64,000 nt of DNA from Pelobates cultripes. Lineage: Eukaryota > Chordata > Amphibia > Anura > Pelobatidae. The stretch's first letter is position 1, and each line of letters opens with the position of its first letter. A program made the position numbers and the translations under genes. Of the stretch, positions 1 through 12,000 are shown piece by piece. The notes beneath the pieces are model-generated. The model was not told the DNA's origin. It saw only the letters and a list, made by a program, of their open reading frames with translations, and made no database searches. The stretch spans positions 316,209,928 to 316,273,927 of the forward strand of contig OW240916.1 of the NCBI GenBank assembly GCA_933207985.1, read 5' to 3'.

Positions 1-154
1 AAAATCAGACAAAGGAAATGAAACCAACAAGTTCCCCAATATAATGCGGTTGTCCTCTAAATCCCCACCATACACCAGGGCCAGGTTTACTGCTGGACAG
101 GAGGTGTAGCAGTGAGGGCTCAGAAATCAGCAAGTAATGGAGAAGAGGTCTCAC

Positions 155-285
155 CTTCTGGTCACGGTGGATGACATTTCCCGAGTGAATAAATTTGGTG
201 GCTTTGAGGAGCTGGTACAAGATGTATCGCATGTGGATGTCCTTTAGAAGGTTTCCTTTCTTAATTACAGCATGAAGGTCTGTCT
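155..285 (-). CDS. mapk15: mapk15 coding exon 5 (HRD catalytic loop)
   Basis: 131 nt with two bases finishing a split glutamate codon, then 43 codons starting [20 protein letters not shown] and ending with [12 protein letters not shown]. It contains the catalytic-loop HRD motif; the downstream K-P-x-N residues would fall in the next exon, outside the window. The acceptor is TGTTTCAG and the donor GTGAGA. HRDQK rather than HRDLK is typical of the MAPK15 branch. Confidence 0.9.
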
Positions 286-430
286 CTGAAACACGGACAT
301 TAACATCACAATATAACACATAGTCTGTAACACAGTAAGGGGAAGGAGGTGGAAGTACACACACTGAGCGGCACACTGAACTGTACATTAATCTTCAGTC
401 GTGGGGGGCTTAATCAGGATACATATTGTA

Positions 431-3400
431 TTACATACACCTAACCCATGTACTCAGACACCAGAAAACCACATACACCTTACCCATGTACTCAGACACC
501 AGGAAACCACATACACCTTACCCATGTAGTCAGACACCAGGTAACCACATACACCTTACCCATGTACTCAGATACCAGGTAACCACATACACCTTACCAA
601 TGTACTCAGATACCAGTTAACCACATACACCTTACCCATGTAGTCAGACACCAGGTAACCACATACACCTTACCCAGGTACTCAGACACCAGGTAACCAC
701 GTACACCTTACCCATGTAGTCAGACACCAGGTAACCACGTACACCTTACCCAGGTACTCAGATACCATGTAACCACATACACCTTACCCATGTAGTCAGA
801 CACCAGGTAAGCACATACACCTTACCCATGTAGTCAGACACCAGGTAACCACATACACCTTACCCATGTAGTCAGACACCAGGTAACCACATACACCTTA
901 CCCAGGTACTCAGACACCAGGTAACCACGTACACCTTACCCAGGTACTCAGACACCAGGTAACCACGTACACCTTACCCATGTAGTCAGACACCAGGTGA
1001 CCACATACACCTTACCCATGTAGTCAGACACCAGGTGACCACATACACCTTACCCATGTACTCAGACACCAGGTAACCACATACACCTTACCCAGGTACT
1101 CAGACACCAGGTAACCACATACACCTTACCCAAGTACTCAGACACCAGGTAACCACGTACACCTTACCCAGGTACTCAGACACCAGGTTACCACGTACAC
1201 CTTACCCAAGTACTCAGACACCAGGTAACCACATACACCTTACCCAAGTACTCAGACACCAGGTAACCACATACACCTTACCCAGGTACTCAGACACCAG
1301 GTTACCACGTACACCACCCAGGTACTCAGACACCAGGTAACCACATACACCTTACCCATGTAGTCAGACACCATGTAACCACATACACCTTACCCATTTC
1401 GTCAGACACCAGGTAACCACATACACCTTAGCCATGTACAGACACCAGGTAACCACATACACCTTACCCATGTAGTCAGACACCAGGTAACCACATACAC
1501 CTTACCCATGTAGTCAGACACCAGGTAACCACGTACACCTTACCAATGTACTCAGACACCAGGTAACCACATACACCTTACCCATGTAGTCAGACACCAG
1601 GTAACGACATACACCTTACCCATGTACTCAGTCACCAGGTAACCACATACACCTTACCCATGTAGTCAGACACCAGGTAACCACATACACCTTACCCATG
1701 TAGTCAGACACCAGGTAACCACATACACCTTACCCAGGTACTCAGACACCAGTTAACCACATACACCTTACCCATGTAGTCAGACACCAGGTAACGACAT
1801 ACACCTTACCAATGTACTCAGACACCAGGTAACCACATACACCTTACCCAGGTACTCAGACACCAGGTAACCACATACACCTTACCCATGTAGTCAGACA
1901 CCAGGTAACCACATACACCTTACCCAGGTCAGACACCACATACACCTTACCCATGTAGTCAGACACCAGGTAACCACGTACACCTTACCCAGGTACTCAG
2001 ATACCATGTAACCACATACACCTTACCCATGTAGTCAGACACCAGGTAACCACATACACCTTACCCATGTACTCAGACACCAGGTAACCACGTACACCTT
2101 ACCCAGGTACTCAGACACCAGGTTACCACGTACACCTTACCCAAGTACTCAGACACCAGGTAACCACATACACCTTACCCAAGTACTCAGACACCAGGTA
2201 ACCACATACACCTTACCCAGGTACTCAGACACCAGGTTACCACGTACACCTTACCCAGGTACTCAGACACCAGGTAACCACATACACCTTACCCATGTAG
2301 TCAGACACCATGTAACCACATACACCTTACCCATTTCGTCAGACACCAGGTAACCACATACACCTTAGCCATGTACTCAGACACCAGGTAACCACATACA
2401 CCTTACCCATGTAGTCAGACACCAGGTAACCACATACACCTTACCCATGTAGTCAGACACCAGGTAACCACGTACACCTTACCCACCCATGTAGTCCAGA
2501 CACCAGGTAACCACAGCACACCTTACCCAGGTACTCCAGACACCAGGCCAACCACATACACCTTACCCATGTAGTCAGACGCAGGTAACCACCTTACCTT
2601 ACCCGGTACTCAGACACCAGGTAACCACATACACTGCCCCATGTACTCAGACACCAGGTAACCACATACACCTTACCCGGAATTGCTCCAGGCACCAGGT
2701 AACGACATACACCTTACCCATGTACTCAGTCACCAGGTAACCACATACACCTTACCCATGTAGTCAGACACCAGGTAACCACATACACCTTACCCATGTA
2801 GTCAGACACCAGGTAACCACATACACCTTACCCAGGTACTCAGACACCAGTTAACCACATACACCTTACCCATGTAGTCAGACACCAGGTAACGACATAC
2901 ACCTTACCAATGTACTCAGACACCAGGTAACCACATACACCTTACCCAGGTACTCAGACACCAGGTAACCACATACACCTTACCCATGTAGTCAGACACC
3001 AGGTAACCACATACACCTTACCCATGTAGTCAGACACCAGGTAACCACATACACCTTACCCATGTAGTCAGACACCAGGTAACCACATACACCTTACCCA
3101 GGTACTCAGATACCAGGTAACCACATACACCTTACCCATGTACTCAGACACCAGGTAACCACATACACCTTACCCAATGTACTCAGACACCAGGTAACCA
3201 CATACACCTTACCCAGGTACTCAGACACCAGGTTACCACGTACACCTTACCCAGGTACTCAGACACCAGGTAACCACATACACCTTACCCATGTAGTCAG
3301 ACACCAGGTAACCACATACACCTTACCCATGTAGTCAGACACCAGGTAACCACATACACCTTACCCATGTAGTCAGACACCAGGTAACCACATACACCTT

Positions 3401-4086
3401 ACCCATGTACTCAGACACCAGGTAACCACATACACCTTACCCATGTACTCAGACACCAGGTAACCACATACACCTTACCCAGGTACTCAGGCACCAGGTA
3501 ACCACATACACCTTACCCATGTAGTCAGACACCAGGTAACCACATATACCTTACCCATGTAGTCAGACACCAGGTAACCACATACACCTTACCCAGGTAC
3601 TCAGACACCAGGTAACCACATACACCTTACCCATGTAGTCAGACACCAGGTAACCACATACACCTTACCCATGTAGTCAGACACCAGGTAACCACATACA
3701 CCTTACCCATGTAGTCAGACACCAGGTAACCACATACACCTTACCCAGGTACTCAGACACCAGGTAACCACATACACCTTACCCATGTAGTCAGACACCA
3801 GGTAACCACATACACCTTACCCATGTAGTCAGACACCAGGTAACCACATACACCTTACCCAGGTACTCAGATACCAGGTAACCACATACACCTTACCCAG
3901 GTACTCAGACACCAGGTAACCACATACACCTTACCCAGGTACTCAGATACCAGGTAACCACATACACCTTACCCAGGTACTCAGATACCAGGTAACCACA
4001 TACACCTTACCCAGGTACTCAGATACCAGGTAACCACATACACCTTACCCAGGTACTCAGATACCAGGTAACCACATACACCTTAC
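431..4086. repeat. 38-bp minisatellite seeded by the mapk15 exon 4 donor
   Basis: About 96 tandem units of 38 bp fill nearly all of mapk15 intron 4. On the minus strand each unit reads TTACCTGGTGTCTGAGTACA then TGG, followed by GTAAGGTGTATGTGG. The first 23 nt copy the end of coding exon 4 (21 of 23 identical) and the last 15 copy the first bases of the intron, so nearly every unit carries a GGTAAGG 5' splice site. Main variants are CATGTAGTC/CATGTACTC and CCAGGTACTC (plus strand). Near 2480-2700 the units are more disturbed by small indels. Confidence 0.95.
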
Positions 4087-4177
4087 CCATGTACTCAAAG
4101 ACCAGGTAAATGTCTTTATCATTCTGAGCTCGGATCACATTTAGCAGTTTGATAATGTTCGGATGTTCACCAAATTC
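4087..4177 (-). CDS. mapk15: mapk15 coding exon 4 (beta4-beta5, hinge)
   Basis: 91 nt encoding [20 protein letters not shown] then [10 protein letters not shown] plus the first base of the next codon. It includes the HPNIIKL motif and the LVFEYM hinge segment that contacts ATP. The acceptor is CCTGCAG; the donor is GTAAGG immediately after ATGG. The last 23 nt of the exon match the adjoining intronic 38-bp repeat unit at 21 of 23 positions, so the exon end is effectively the first unit of that array. Confidence 0.9.
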
Positions 4178-4388
4178 CTGCAGGAAATAAAAACAAAAGA
4201 CAGTTATTTAATTTGATAACTGAAAAGCATAAGGAGCTTACAAGAAGAGCTCTGTGTGACAGTCTGAGGAGCTTATAGGAAGAGCTCTATGTGACAGTCT
4301 GAGGACTGAGGAGCTTACAGAATAAGTAGAATAAGGTAGAGATAATGTAGATAAACATGCTTTAAAGAAAATTAATTGTGTCTTTTAC

Positions 4389-4418
4389 CTGCAAGAACAT
4401 GATTTCCCGAAATGTTCT
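4389..4418 (-). CDS. mapk15: mapk15 coding exon 3 (30-nt microexon)
   Basis: A 30-nt exon of 10 codons, RTFREIMFLQ, with acceptor TTTGCAG and donor GTAAAA. It continues the alphaC helix; the conserved glutamate in FREI is the partner of the catalytic lysine in exon 2. It is too short for ORF calling and was found by matching the kinase reading between exons 2 and 4. It is separated from exon 2 by the intron that carries the 9.1-kb provirus, and from exon 4 by a short 211-bp intron. Confidence 0.85.
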
Positions 4419-4558
4419 CTGCAAAGCAAGACAAGATGTTAGTGCAAAGAACAGCAGACTGTCCCTTTAAAAAAAATACACACAACAATTTGTAAATCCC
4501 CATTACTGTCAGGCATACAGATTACTGAATGGTGTACATATCACAAATGGACTGGTAG

Positions 4559-5158
4559 TGTTCTAGATGATTTACTGCAAACCAATTAGTTTGAATGACT
4601 ATCTGTTCCTGTCCAAATTAAAGATAATAAAGTTGCGTGCACGCAGAAGTAAATTCACACTGAGACACAAGGTTCAGGGTAATGAAAGAACTTCAGAGAA
4701 GTTTAATGGCTTCTGACAGAAAATGGGTGCGCAGACCCTTTATAAAGGCATTATTACATCATTGAAGAAAATCAAGATACAGCAAATAGACACTATTGAT
4801 TGGTCCAGGTGTTAAGTGGTTAGTTAGGTACCCTCCTATCAAGAGGTGATGTCATCCTTGACACGGGAGTGGACACAAGATGTAGGCGCCATCTTGTTAA
4901 AATGAGGAGCTCACTCGACGGGAGGGGCCTTTTGGCAGCTATCCATTTGGAGCGTAGCTGGCACTTGTTAGTTTCTCAAGGTTAAGTTTCAAGGATTTTA
5001 GTAAATACACATTTTATCAAAGCTATTTCTTGCTGACATGCAAATTCTATGTTCTATAGACAAAGCTTCCTTGTAAAACTATGGGGGCCTCTTAGAGGTA
5101 TAGCAAGAGGATTTAAAGGGGCCTTACAAATTTATAGAGGCCTAATAATTCTACAACA
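4559..5158 (-). repeat. 3' LTR of the provirus
   Basis: 600-bp LTR, partner of 13108-13707. A TATA-like element occurs at about 4738-4746 (minus strand) and an ATTAAA-type polyadenylation hexamer at about 4701-4707. The block at 4780-4885 differs markedly from the 5' LTR. Confidence 0.93.
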
Positions 5159-5172
5159 GTCCCCCCTAAAAT
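5159..5172 (-). promoter_or_regulatory. Provirus polypurine tract
   Basis: On the minus strand a purine run (TTTTAGGGGGGA) abuts the start of the 3' LTR, the expected site for plus-strand priming. Confidence 0.7.
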
Positions 5173-5435
5173 GTTATTTGCTAAAAGACAAAACTTTATT
5201 TGTTAGTATCAGAAGAAGTATTAGCCCAAAGACACAGAAACCCCATGACCGCTGACTTAGTGTTAATGCAAAGTGCAAGTCTATCCCTCTCTTGACCCTA
5301 ACAGGCTGCAGCACATCCGTCAGTACGGTTCAGGAACACTCTTCACTCCGCTGGTAACCCATAGTGGCTTATCCACTACTTCTCCGTACGGCAGTCTACC
5401 CATAAAGACGGACGCTGTCCCTGTACTGTCCCTTC

Positions 5436-7330
5436 CTAGACTTTCTGCACTTCATCAGTATAAGGGAGAGTTTGTAGCGGAATACAGGGTGAGATGAGGT
5501 CTTGATCATCGATTGTCAGATGAGTGAAGGTTGGTGTTGCTTGGTCTACAGTTTTCTGCAGGAATTTCCTTAGGCATGGGAGGACACAACAAATGAGAAG
5601 AGCGAGAATAAAAAGAAAAATTAGTAAGGCAATACCAATCTGGACTAAAGCTCTCTGCCAACCAGTCATCCAACCAAACCATTTTTCCCAGGGATCAGTA
5701 ACTCCAGAGTTTCTCTTTAACTCTTCTGAGAGTCTATTTAATTTAGCTATGGCTAGAGTGACTTTACCATTAGGACCTGTGTTTTCTGGAATGTAAGTGC
5801 AACAAGTCATAGTGTCGGGAAGTATTTTACAGACTCCCCTTTTTCGGCTAAGATCATGTCTAAGGCCAGTCTGTTCTGGAAGGTCATTTGGGATGTGGCC
5901 TGTAATTGCTCGGCCAAGCCCTGGAGGGCATCCCTGGTGTAGTTCACGAAGCGCTGTTGGTTGTAATAGATATAATTAATCCAATTAAGGTTTTTGTTGG
6001 CAGTGACTATGGTAAAAAGTGATTCAAAACCTGCAGCTACTTCATCTCTAGCTTTAAATTCATTAGGTACCCCCCTAGGCACCCCAATGGCATCTATGTA
6101 AATGTGGGGGTCAAAACTGCCTTTTACTGGGGTTTCGCGCCTTACTCTGGCTGATGTATGTGGAGGGTCGTATGTGTCATGATGATTATCAGAAATAATA
6201 TGAATGGGCATGATAACTTTGGCCAGGGTACACTCACCCCACCACTCAGTTTCCAGCCTAGATCTTAACTGTAGATCCCCACATAACCAGTAAATATCTC
6301 CCAATGACCTGGTATGGTGTTGCAACAGGCGTATAGGAACAGTTCTGTAAGTGGCGCAATAACCTTTAGAAAAGTTACCCATGAATTTACCAATCCCGTC
6401 ATACATGGCATAACAAGTGTAATTACCTCTATAGACTGTGACTCCATCTGGTGGCTTAACATTTTCAACTAAGAGAGGGTATTCTGCCGTCCATGCCATG
6501 CAGAGGGACCTATTAAAGTCATATTGGTAGGCAAAAAGGCTTAAGAAGCAATCTTCTATCTCTAAAGGGAGAGTTAGGGGGACGGTGCCAAGGTGGGGTC
6601 GGGCACCGCCACATACATAACATGCTGTTTTATTATGTTTGTTAGCATTATACCTCATCCATTCTAACCACAAATTAATGTCATTGAATCCAGTTTCAGC
6701 GGCCATGGTATCTTCAAAAGTGGGGTTAGCGATGGCCATCATATCTTTAAAGGACTGGATATGTGGTTTTAGCGGATTTGGGACCATATGATCAGCCCCT
6801 TGCCACTCTGGAGAGTGGTACATATCTCTGAGGTAGAAATGACCTAATTTGTTGTAGGAACCTTTCTTCCAATACATTCCCATTACATATCGGTCTGCAT
6901 CCTCGGGGCCAGGATGTTCAATATTTAACATTAATTTCATAGGGGTACTTCCTCCAGGCTTTCTTAAAGTCATTCTTTGAAGGAGGGATCTACCCTGATT
7001 GTCTATCTTAGATAAAGCACTTTTGGGTTTATAACCCCAGGCAGGCCCAGTATTCCATCCCGCAGCCCCCCAGTAGTTACAGTCACAACCCCATTGTTCA
7101 TCTACTGCACAAACGTAAGGGTCTTTTGCTTGTGGTATATCTTTATAAATGGCTTGAATCTGTGACTTAGGGAATGGGCACTCTACAATATCACAGTAAT
7201 CAAAAGTGAATGTAGCCACATGGGTACATGATGAATTATACCAGAAGGTGTACCCACTAGCATCTTTGGTGATGGCCACCTGCTGGGCTTTAAGGAGGCC
7301 AACTAAGGAGATAATGTACCAGAGGCACAT
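5436..7330 (-). pseudogene. env: Provirus envelope gene, one frame break
   Basis: A 507-codon frame (7330-5807) starts with a hydrophobic signal peptide (MCLWYIISLVGLLKAQQ). It has many N-glycosylation sites and an RVRRE furin-type site, followed by a transmembrane subunit with a fusion-peptide-like region and the QNRLALDMILAEKG element found in gamma-type envelopes. Just after this, in an A/G homopolymer near 5840-5848, the frame shifts. The second frame (to 5436) carries the cysteine pair of the CX6CC motif, the ectodomain end, a single membrane span (ALVQIGIALLIFLFILALLI) and a cytoplasmic tail. Apart from this single break the gene looks well preserved compared with gag and pol. The break could be real or a homopolymer sequencing error. 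Confidence 0.88.
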
Positions 7331-7734
7331 GGTTGCATAGAGTTAGCTTCCTCTGGGGCAGGTGTCTTCTTGCAATGGGAAGCGTGGATCCAGTTAGGCC
7401 TTCCGGCCAATTTGACAGAGGTAGGGGAGATCAGGAGAACTTGGAACGGTCCGTCAAATCTTGGTTCCAGGGTGTGTTTTCGCACAAATTTCTTGACCAG
7501 AACCCAGTCACCGGGGAGCAGACTGTGGTTGCCTGTGTCAGAATCAGGATCTGGAATTTTAGAGAAAACTTGGACATGGATTTTGTTCAAAGCATTTGCG
7601 AGTTCAGTTACATAATCTACTAAAACATCAGTTTGAAGTTGTAGTTGTTGGGGAAAATAGCAACCTAGCCTAGGTGCAGTCCCAAATAGAATCTCGTATG
7701 GGGACAATGAGGTAGTATTTTTGTACAAGAGCAT
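7303..7734 (-). pseudogene. pol: Provirus pol: integrase C-terminal domain
   Basis: 143 codons containing SPYEILFGTAPRLG, the GDWVLVKKFVRKHTLEPRFD segment and WIHASHCKK, which match the C-terminal domain of gammaretroviral integrases. The upstream catalytic core is deleted. The frame overlaps the start of env by 28 bp, as is usual in this virus group. Confidence 0.88.
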
Positions 7735-8680
7735 TCATTAGATCTTTTGATAAATGTGCAGGTCTGTGTGCCCATTGTACGACTGCTGGGTACAAATTCT
7801 TAGGGAGGCAGAAATTGAGGTTGTTGGAGTACACTCCATCCTTCAGAACTGCCCCTTTCTGTTTCCACTTCTGTATTTCTTCAGGGGCAACTGTAGCCTG
7901 TTGTTCCCGCAGGATTTTCAGGTCAGTTGGAAGAGTCTGCAGAGTAAATATGGGAGTTTCTTCATTTCCGGACACTCTTCTTTCCACTTCCTGTGGTTCT
8001 TTTGCAGCTTGTTTTGCAGCCTGATCAGCTAGATGGTTGCCCTTTGCTTCATCTGAGTCCAACTTCCCATGTGCTTTTATCTTCAAAATAGCCACTTCTT
8101 CTGGGAGTAGGAGGGCGTCCATCAGCTCCTTGATTGCGGAACCGTGCTTGATTGGTGTACCGGTGGTGGTAAGAAATCCTCTTGTTTTCCAAATTAATCC
8201 GAAGTCGTGAGCCACGCCCAGTGCATATCTTGAATCCGTGTAGATATTGGCGCGCTTTCCTTCAGAGATCTTGCATGCTGAAGTCAGGGCTTGCAATTCA
8301 GCTTCTTGTGCAGACATAGTTGATGGTAAAGATGATGATTTGACAATTTCATCTGTTGTGGTTACGGCATATCCTGTATGGTATCTTCCTTCTTCATCAG
8401 CATATCTTGAGCCGTCCACAAACAGGGTGAGATCGGGATCTACCAATGGGTCTTCATGTACAGTTGGTAGATGTGTTGTTTCCATTTTCATCTGTTCAAA
8501 ACAGTCATGAGGTGTATCTGGGTCGTATTCATTCACTATGGTTAAATCTTGGAACTTATTTTCCAGGAAATGACGTGGCCATGCTTTTAGGGTCAGTTGT
8601 TGGATATTTGACAACACCATTTTCCTGTAGCTGTGATTCGTCCATAGTGGCCCATGCTTTTGCCATAGGCCCAAGATCAT
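7733..8680 (-). pseudogene. pol: Provirus pol: RNase H and integrase N-terminus
   Basis: This frame contains an intact-looking RNase H domain with the acidic residues in FVDGS, SAQEAELQAL, YTDSRYA and HLADQAAK. It is followed by a linker and the start of the integrase HHCC domain (WAHRPAHLSKDLMN). The frame then runs straight into sequence belonging to the integrase C-terminus, so the whole catalytic DDE core is missing. It overlaps the preceding pol frame by about 125 bp in a different frame, which implies a small indel between 8680 and 8556. Confidence 0.85.
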
Positions 8681-9840
8681 TCCATGATATTGTTTTCAAC
8701 TTGGTCACAGGGACATGTGGAATGGCAGTGTCCCAATGACGGTACAAATGCTTGAGTTCCGGAGGTAGATGAATCAAGACCATACTGTTGCCTTCAGAAT
8801 CACAGTAGAAGTCTTGTGCAGTGAGTTTTACTTCAACCAGCTTATAGAGTTCATCTTCATAGCAGGGTTCAGGAGTGATGTTTGGTTTGTACCACATGGT
8901 ACAGAAGGCATATCCTGCTCCGTCATGAAGGAGTGCTTGTCCATCATGAAAGGATAGGTTGGGATGCATTTCCTTCTTGATGGTGCCAGTGAGAAGAAAA
9001 ACATAAGTTTCGTCCATGATGAATCCGTAGTATACACCCCCCTCAGGGAGTGGCAGAAGAGTGGACGGATTGAGAACTTGACATCTTTGGAGGGTAATGT
9101 TGTCAGGCAACAAAAGATGACATTGAAGGCGAAGATGCCTAGCAGGAGTAACATGCTTAAGTTGGACCTGGTTGACTATGGCAGAAATGTCATGAGGGGC
9201 CAAGACAACCAGGGGGTGGCCAAGGACAAGATCCCCAGTTCTTTCAATGAGCTCTCTGGCAGCAAAGACGGCCCGAAGGCAAGAGGGACGTCCTCTGGCC
9301 ACAATATCCAGTTGGCAGGAGAAAAATCCAATAGGCCTTTGGCGGCCTCCAGGACCATGAGCCTGAGTGAGTACTCCTGTTGCATGGCCTTGTCTTTCAG
9401 AAACAAACAATTTGAAGGGTTTGGTATAGTCTGGTAGGCCAAGAGCAGGAGCAGAAGCAATAGCACGTTTGAGAGAACAGAAGTTGTCAAGGGCTTCTGT
9501 GGACAAGCAAAATGGGTCTGACTTGAGAGCATCATAAAGAGGTTGCATAAGGAGCGAGGCTTCTGGGATCCATGCTCGGCAATAGGAAATGAGGCCTAGG
9601 AAGGCGTGTAGTGACTTTGAGATCCTTGGAGGTGGAATGTCCAGTACTGCTCTAACTCGGTCACGAGTGAGATGTCTGGTTCCCTGAGACAGACAATGGC
9701 CAAGGAAGATAACAGTAGATTGGCAATATTGCAGCTTGGGACGTGAAGCTTTACATCCTTGTTCTGCTAGGTAGCAAAGAAGATTAATTGAGCATTGTTC
9801 TGTTGTGGGTAGATCATCTCCACAGTAAAATGGGAAGGGA
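8556..9840 (-). pseudogene. pol: Provirus pol: partial reverse transcriptase with extra segment
   Basis: The frame starts near a GDDL (damaged YxDD) sequence at about 9828 and runs through the palm end, thumb and connection (FLGLISYCRAWIPEASLL, then PLYDALKSDPFCLS). It reaches LNPSTLLPLPEGG near 9035. The fingers and most of the palm are deleted between this and the protease remnant. After LPEGG, where gammaretroviral pol normally passes quickly to RNase H, there are about 168 further codons of unfamiliar sequence (about 9035-8531) including KPNITPEPCYEDELYKLVEV and HWDTAIPHVPVTKLK. The frame stops at 8556; RNase H lies in another frame. Confidence 0.8.
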
Positions 9841-9841
9841 A

Positions 9842-10095
9842 CAAAGAACTGTAGTGTCTTTTCGTGGCAAAGGCGTATTTAATTGAACCTGGCCGTCTGC
9901 AGTGAGGGTGATGGATGCTTGGAGGCAGGATAGGACATCAGCACCAACACAAGAGACATCGGTGTCAGGCAGGAACGATGAGTCAGGCAGGTCTTGTTCT
10001 CTAGGAACACTGCGGGATGCACCTGTGTTAACCAGGAAACCAGGAAAGCAGTAGGGTGACCTTCAATAGGTAAAGTTACAGTGGCTAGTGGCCCC
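9842..10095 (-). pseudogene. pro: Provirus protease remnant
   Basis: The minus strand encodes a stretch with VTLPIEGHPTAFLV, then an NTGASRSV segment in a slightly shifted frame. Retroviral aspartic proteases have DTGAS here, so the catalytic aspartate codon now reads asparagine. An 8-bp local duplication precedes the site and shifts the frame. The frame ends in TGA just before the reverse transcriptase remnant. It cannot encode an active protease. Confidence 0.6.
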
Positions 10096-11856
10096 CCTTG
10101 TTCCCTGTAGACACTGCCATGGCAGGGGCATTAAGCATCAGCGGGTTTGCTCTCCTCTGTATGGGCTGTGTTACTGACTCAAACCCCTTTCTATGTCATT
10201 AGCCATAGCTTTTTGCAGTCTGAACATGTCTATCATTATAAATAATGGTTAATAGTAAGTTAAGTAAAGTTCCTATATGTCTTTGGATAAAACATTAACT
10301 ATTGCGGTACTATCATTTATATTAATTAGACTATAACAATTATACCACCCTGTAACTAAGTAAACAACCAGTAGTGGCTGGGTTAATAAAACATGCCACA
10401 AACCCTTCTAATGCTAAACCATCATTTAAAGTAAAGGATGTTACTGTAAACATAAGATCTGTAACTAGCAAGATTCGATTAAGTAAAGATACAATGTTTA
10501 AAATAACTTGCATTATTTAGCTATTTCCCTTGTTGCAAGATGAAGCTGGATAATCAGCTGTTATGCTCTTATATTCGTGTCCAACAGATCTCATTTGTAG
10601 GTCACACCACAGTTGCAAATTACATTTTAGCAACCTTCTTTTTTTTTTTTTTTTATATCACGGACAAATTGTTGATACAGGGAAACAAATGGCATGATTG
10701 TTCCAGTAATTATCTAAATGGGACGAGCATAATAGGGGTAGGCCTCATGATGGAGGCAGCCATGACAGGGGCGGGGAAGGAAATGACAGCAAGGGAGGAA
10801 GTGAGATGACGTCCATGATAGGTGTGGGAAAGGAAGACAGGAGGTGTGGGCATGGTAAGGGCGGAAGTGACGTCACCTTCAACAATACACTATATTATAA
10901 CTATTAAAATAAGTCAGAGAAGCAACATTCCGTTCTGCAAAATGAAATACTAAACTATGAACAGACCTGGCAGGTTAAATAAGACAGTTGAGAACATTAT
11001 GCATTTAACAGCCCATACAGCTGTTTCTAGAAACATGTACTTTAAAATAACTTTAAAATAATAAAATGATGCAAAATAAACTCGCGGAATTCAACCAAAT
11101 TCCCTTATCTTCCTCAAACCATTAATCACTTTCCTCCTCTTATACTGACTTAACAACATCGCATATTCCCTCTACACCTTCCTAAATCCCGTATTCAACA
11201 CTGAATGCAATCTTGTGAGCTCGTCACTCCCACAATCCTCAGTACCTTATACTCTTATCAGTAGCTTCTGAATAACTCTACAGAACACCGAAGAGACAGA
11301 CCTAAATCGCAAGCATGTCACCACCTCCCCCCCCCCCGCGTCTCACAGAAGCGAGGGGAGGGGGGGGTGTTTTAGCAGAGGGGGATTTGAGTGGAACAAG
11401 AGAGAGACTGCCTGCCAGCACGAATTTAACCATGTCAACGCTGTACAGTAACAAGACAGAAGGACAATTACATTACAAAGCAAAGAGACACAAAAACACA
11501 ACATTTCATTTATACCCCCACCCTCTACCAGGGTAATGGCTAACACAAAATACAAAAACCCCACAGCGTTTTAAGATTGGGGTGGGATGGTGACCATGGT
11601 CAGCTACATTTCGGTCATTACTGACAGGATGATGGAAGTGGTCACCTCCTGGACAGGGCACTGCTGGGATAACTTCCCAGTAACACAATTATTATGATAT
11701 ACATACAATCTTAAACCTTTGTGATCAATATCTTCCTCAACCTATCCCTTTTGCTGAATAGCTCTTGCTACTCGGTACCAGGCTTCTGCTGTACAAACCA
11801 AATCTTGGTCCGACAGCTTCCCTTTCTTCTGTCAGTAACTTACGCCAGCTCTCTGG

Positions 11857-12000
11857 CTACAATCTGCCGCACAGAGGTACGGTAATTCCACATACTTTAG
11901 CAATCTTACTCACTTTCTTAACCATCTCTTCTCCTTCTCTGTCTTCCACTAGATCACATGCTAACCAACCCTTACTGGGTTTATCTAACTTCTGTCCCAT
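11857..12000 (-). pseudogene. gag: Provirus gag remnant (MGQ start)
   Basis: An ATG at 12000 opens a 47-codon frame beginning MGQKLDKPSKGW and ending at TAG 11859-11857. An MGQ start is the usual N-myristoylation start of gammaretroviral Gag. Beyond the stop I find no convincing capsid or zinc-knuckle coding sequence down to about 10100, so most of gag is lost or unrecognisable. Confidence 0.55.

Noticed and set aside
431..4086. CRISPR-like regular array
   Set aside because: Units are contiguous with no unique spacers, the genome is vertebrate, and the origin from an exon-intron junction is clear.
5807..7330. A domesticated, intact envelope (syncytin-like) host gene
   Set aside because: The current sequence has a frame break before the membrane anchor and there is no evidence of host use; kept only as a question in the findings.
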